Of a DNA stretch of 64,000 nucleotides, positions 62,051-64,000 are shown piece after piece. The notes below the pieces were generated by a model. The model was not told the origin of the DNA. It searched no databases and saw only the letters and a program-made list of their open reading frames with translations. This DNA is from Streptomyces cyaneochromogenes (GTDB taxonomy: Bacteria; Actinomycetota; Actinomycetes; Streptomycetales; Streptomycetaceae), in contig NZ_CP034539.1 in the NCBI RefSeq assembly GCF_003963535.1, positions 1,550,001-1,614,000 of the forward strand, in the 5' to 3' direction. The position numbers and the translations under genes are program-made. How positions within the stretch are numbered: position 1 is the first letter of the stretch; each line of letters begins with the position of its first letter.

Positions 62051-64000
62051 CACCCGAGCCGTTGCACATCGGGCAGAACGACGGGATCGTCTCCCTCGGC
62101 GATCACGCGGTCAACATGCTGTACCGCGCCGAGCGGATGACGGTCGTCCCCCCGGAGCTGCTGCGGCGGCCGGCCGAGGTGTCGCCGGTGGGCGGGGTGA
62201 TCGGTCAGCCACCGCTCCCGGCACCGCTGTTCGTCGGCCGGGAGGCCGAACTGGCCGCGCTCGACGAGGCGCTCCGCGACGCCTCGGCCGGTCGTCGGCT
62301 GCACACGGTGTGCGGGCTCGACGGGCTCGGCAAGACGACCCTGACGGCGCGCTACGCGGCCACCCGCGGCGCGGAGTACGCCCAGGTCGGCTGGCTCCGC
62401 GCGGACAGCCCCGGCGCGGTCGAGGACGGGCTGAGCCGTATCGCGCTGGCCCTCGAACCACACCTCGCCGAGCTGCCGTCCGCCTTCCTGCGGGAGCGGG
62501 CGCTCAACTGGCTGAGCGCCCGCGGCGACTGGCTGCTGGTGCTCGACGAGGTCACCGACCGTGAGCACGTCTCCGAGCTTCTGGCCAGGGCGCCGGGTGG
62601 GGCCTTTCTGCTGACGACGGACAGCCGGTCGCTCGCGGCCGGCCTCGGCTCCTACTCCGCCCTGGGCCCGTTCCCCGCGGACACCGCGCAGTCGCTGCTC
62701 ACCGCGCAGCTGCGCCAGGGCGGCCTGGCGGCCGAACCGTCCGTGCTCGCGGACATCTGCCGCGCACTGGGACACCTTCCCCTGGCCGTCGCGCAGGCCG
62801 GCGCCTTCCTCACCGAGACCAGGCTCGCGCCGGTCGAGTACCTGGCGAAACTGCGGTCGGATCCCCGCGGCGTCTACCACGAACCGGCGCCGGGAGCACC
62901 GGACAACCGGAGCCTCGTCACCGTCTGGCGCATGACCACCGAGCGGATCTCGGGCCATCCCCAGGCACTGCGCGTGCTGGCGTTCCTGTCCTGGCTCGCT
63001 CCCGAAGCGATCCCGCGGTGGCTGGTCGCGACCGCGGTCCCCAAGGAGGACGTCGACCCCGCCCTCGGAGTGCTGGCCGCGCACGGACTCATCGACCTGA
63101 GCCCCGAGACGATCTCCGTCCATCCGCTGCTGCAGGGCTGGTACCGCACCCGTACCCGGGCGGCCCGCCGAGGCGAGGAGCGGATCGACGAGGGGTTCAC
63201 CGCCTGCTGTCTGGCCCTGGCGGCCACCCTGCCGCAGACCACGGATCCGGAGACCTGGCCGAGGTGGCGCGCGCTGCTGCCGCATGTCGAGGCCCTGCAG
63301 CGCAACGCACCGAGCCGACGCCACATGGCCATCGTGACCACCGCGAACAGCACGGGGGCCTATCTGACCGAACAGGGCGAGGTCGTCCGGTCCGTGGCCC
63401 TGCTGGAGCAGGCATGGGCCGACGCGTACACCTACTTCGGGATCGAGCACCCGTCCACCTACGTGGCGGAGCAGCAACTGGCCCAGGTCTACCAGGACGC
63501 CGGGCGGACCACCGACCTCCTCAAACTGCGCTCAAGGGTGCTCGGCGCGTGGGTGAACGCCAAGGGCAAGGAGGACGAGTTCACGCTCACCGCCATGGCG
63601 AACGTCGCCAAGGCCCACCTGCTCGACGGTGACCGTGAGAAGCCCACGGCCGTGTACCGGTTCGTGCTCGACACCCTGCTGCGCAAGCTCGGCCCGGACC
63701 ACAAGCGGGTCCTGCGGGTCCGGGACGACCTGGCCGACGCCTACGACACGCTCGGTGACCTCCATGCCTGCCTCGCGGAGCTGGAGACCAACGCCGCCGC
63801 CTGGGTACGGGTACAGGGCCCCGCCCATCCGGAGTCCGTCCACTGCCGGCGTCACCTCGCCGACGTCCGGGCGTCGCTCGGGGACACGGCCGAGGCGGTG
63901 CGGATCCTCGAACAGCTCGTTCGGGACGTGGCGAAGGCCGAGGGGCACGATGCCCCGGGCACCCTCACGCTCCGCACGGATCTCGCCTTCGCCCGGCACC
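62047..64000 (+). CDS. NB-ARC/TPR (NLR-like) STAND ATPase, 5' part
   Basis: 651 residues visible; the gene continues past the window. GTG 62047 overlaps the previous stop (GTGA). Residues 8-25 (IGQNDGIVSLGDHAVNML) mirror the C-terminal motif of the upstream protein. NB-ARC: P-loop GLDGLGKTT at 90-98, Walker B WLLVLDEV (Asp167), FLLTTDSR, GHLPLAVAQAGAF. Then a winged helix and TPR-type repeats from about 385 (YFGIEHPSTYVAEQQLAQVY; GPAHPESVHCRRHLADV). Such proteins are signal-gated oligomerising switches. Confidence 0.93.
   Translation, partial: MTPEPLHIGQNDGIVSLGDHAVNMLYRAERMTVVPPELLRRPAEVSPVGGVIGQPPLPAPLFVGREAELAALDEALRDASAGRRLHTVCGLDGLGKTTLTARYAATRGAEYAQVGWLRADSPGAVEDGLSRIALALEPHLAELPSAFLRERALNWLSARGDWLLVLDEVTDREHVSELLARAPGGAFLLTTDSRSLAAGLGSYSALGPFPADTAQSLLTAQLRQGGLAAEPSVLADICRALGHLPLAVAQAGAFLTETRLAPVEYLAKLRSDPRGVYHEPAPGAPDNRSLVTVWRMTTERISGHPQALRVLAFLSWLAPEAIPRWLVATAVPKEDVDPALGVLAAHGLIDLSPETISVHPLLQGWYRTRTRAARRGEERIDEGFTACCLALAATLPQTTDPETWPRWRALLPHVEALQRNAPSRRHMAIVTTANSTGAYLTEQGEVVRSVALLEQAWADAYTYFGIEHPSTYVAEQQLAQVYQDAGRTTDLLKLRSRVLGAWVNAKGKEDEFTLTAMANVAKAHLLDGDREKPTAVYRFVLDTLLRKLGPDHKRVLRVRDDLADAYDTLGDLHACLAELETNAAAWVRVQGPAHPESVHCRRHLADVRASLGDTAEAVRILEQLVRDVAKAEGHDAPGTLTLRTDLAFARH

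Noticed and set aside
62047..64000. AfsR/SARP-type regulator
   Set aside because: NB-ARC and TPR are shared with AfsR, but there is no N-terminal DNA-binding or BTAD domain before the P-loop; the N-terminus is the short motif instead.

Overview
The window is about 72% GC with very strong GC bias at third codon positions. Gene content (WhiJ-like regulator plus DUF397 partner, SpoIIE phosphatases, LLM F420-type oxidoreductase, Tat-exported PhoD, a single TTA codon in a developmental-type regulator, urease without UreE) points to a Streptomyces chromosome, ordinary core/near-core rather than an island. No tRNA, rRNA, integrase, IS element, CRISPR array or prophage gene was seen.

Layout. 1-2.7 kb: end of an anti-sigma-type ATPase, a PAS-SpoIIE phosphatase and a PlsC acyltransferase. 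2.8-7.4 kb: leftward urease operon ureABCFGD with a GlnR-like box upstream of ureA. 7.6-9.4 kb: TetR regulator divergent from a membrane protein with twin operator-like repeats. 9.5-10.8 kb: orphan Phd/YefM-type antitoxin divergent from a clpP that is followed closely by a small unknown gene. 11.2-11.8 kb: c-di-AMP riboswitch and NlpC/P60 hydrolase. 11.9-13.6 kb: LysE exporter and LysR regulator. 13.6-15.4 kb: ATPase / WhiJ-like HTH / DUF397 trio. 15.5-20 kb: biotin genes bioF and bioB-bioA-bioD. 20.2-23.3 kb: a 1030-residue LuxR-type regulator carrying a 27-bp coding minisatellite. 23.4-30.6 kb: secreted lipase, methyltransferase, Fic-like/RHH toxin-antitoxin pair, MacB/FtsX-type ABC exporter, LLM oxidoreductase, acetyltransferase. 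30.7-34 kb: CNNM/CBS ion-transport pair behind a structured leader with a small upstream reading frame, then an SGNH hydrolase. 34.1-37.4 kb: Tyr-Gly repeat sortase substrate, purB, mug. 37.4-42.3 kb: ABC-2 transporter divergent from a two-component system, then a ROK protein. 42.4-49.6 kb: GntR, ECF41 sigma factor, alpha/beta hydrolase, EamA exporter, MocR regulator, phoD with a PHO-box-like repeat. 49.8-61.5 kb: SWIM + HEAT-like pair, membrane ACT-GNAT acetyltransferase, Cys/Met PLP enzyme with Lrp regulator, DUF885 hydrolase, SDR, Imm21-type protein, frameshifted rhodanese and a second Lrp regulator.

The most unusual item is at the right edge (61634-64000): a small helical protein whose C-terminus carries a short motif that is repeated at the N-terminus of the overlapping downstream NB-ARC/TPR (NLR-like) gene. 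This is the layout expected of an amyloid-signalling cell-death system in which the NLR triggers a small effector through matched motifs. The NLR gene runs off the window. Other notable points are the ClpP/antitoxin divergon, a Cys-rich BioB tail, a possible Mg-type leader peptide, and several clean palindromic operators.
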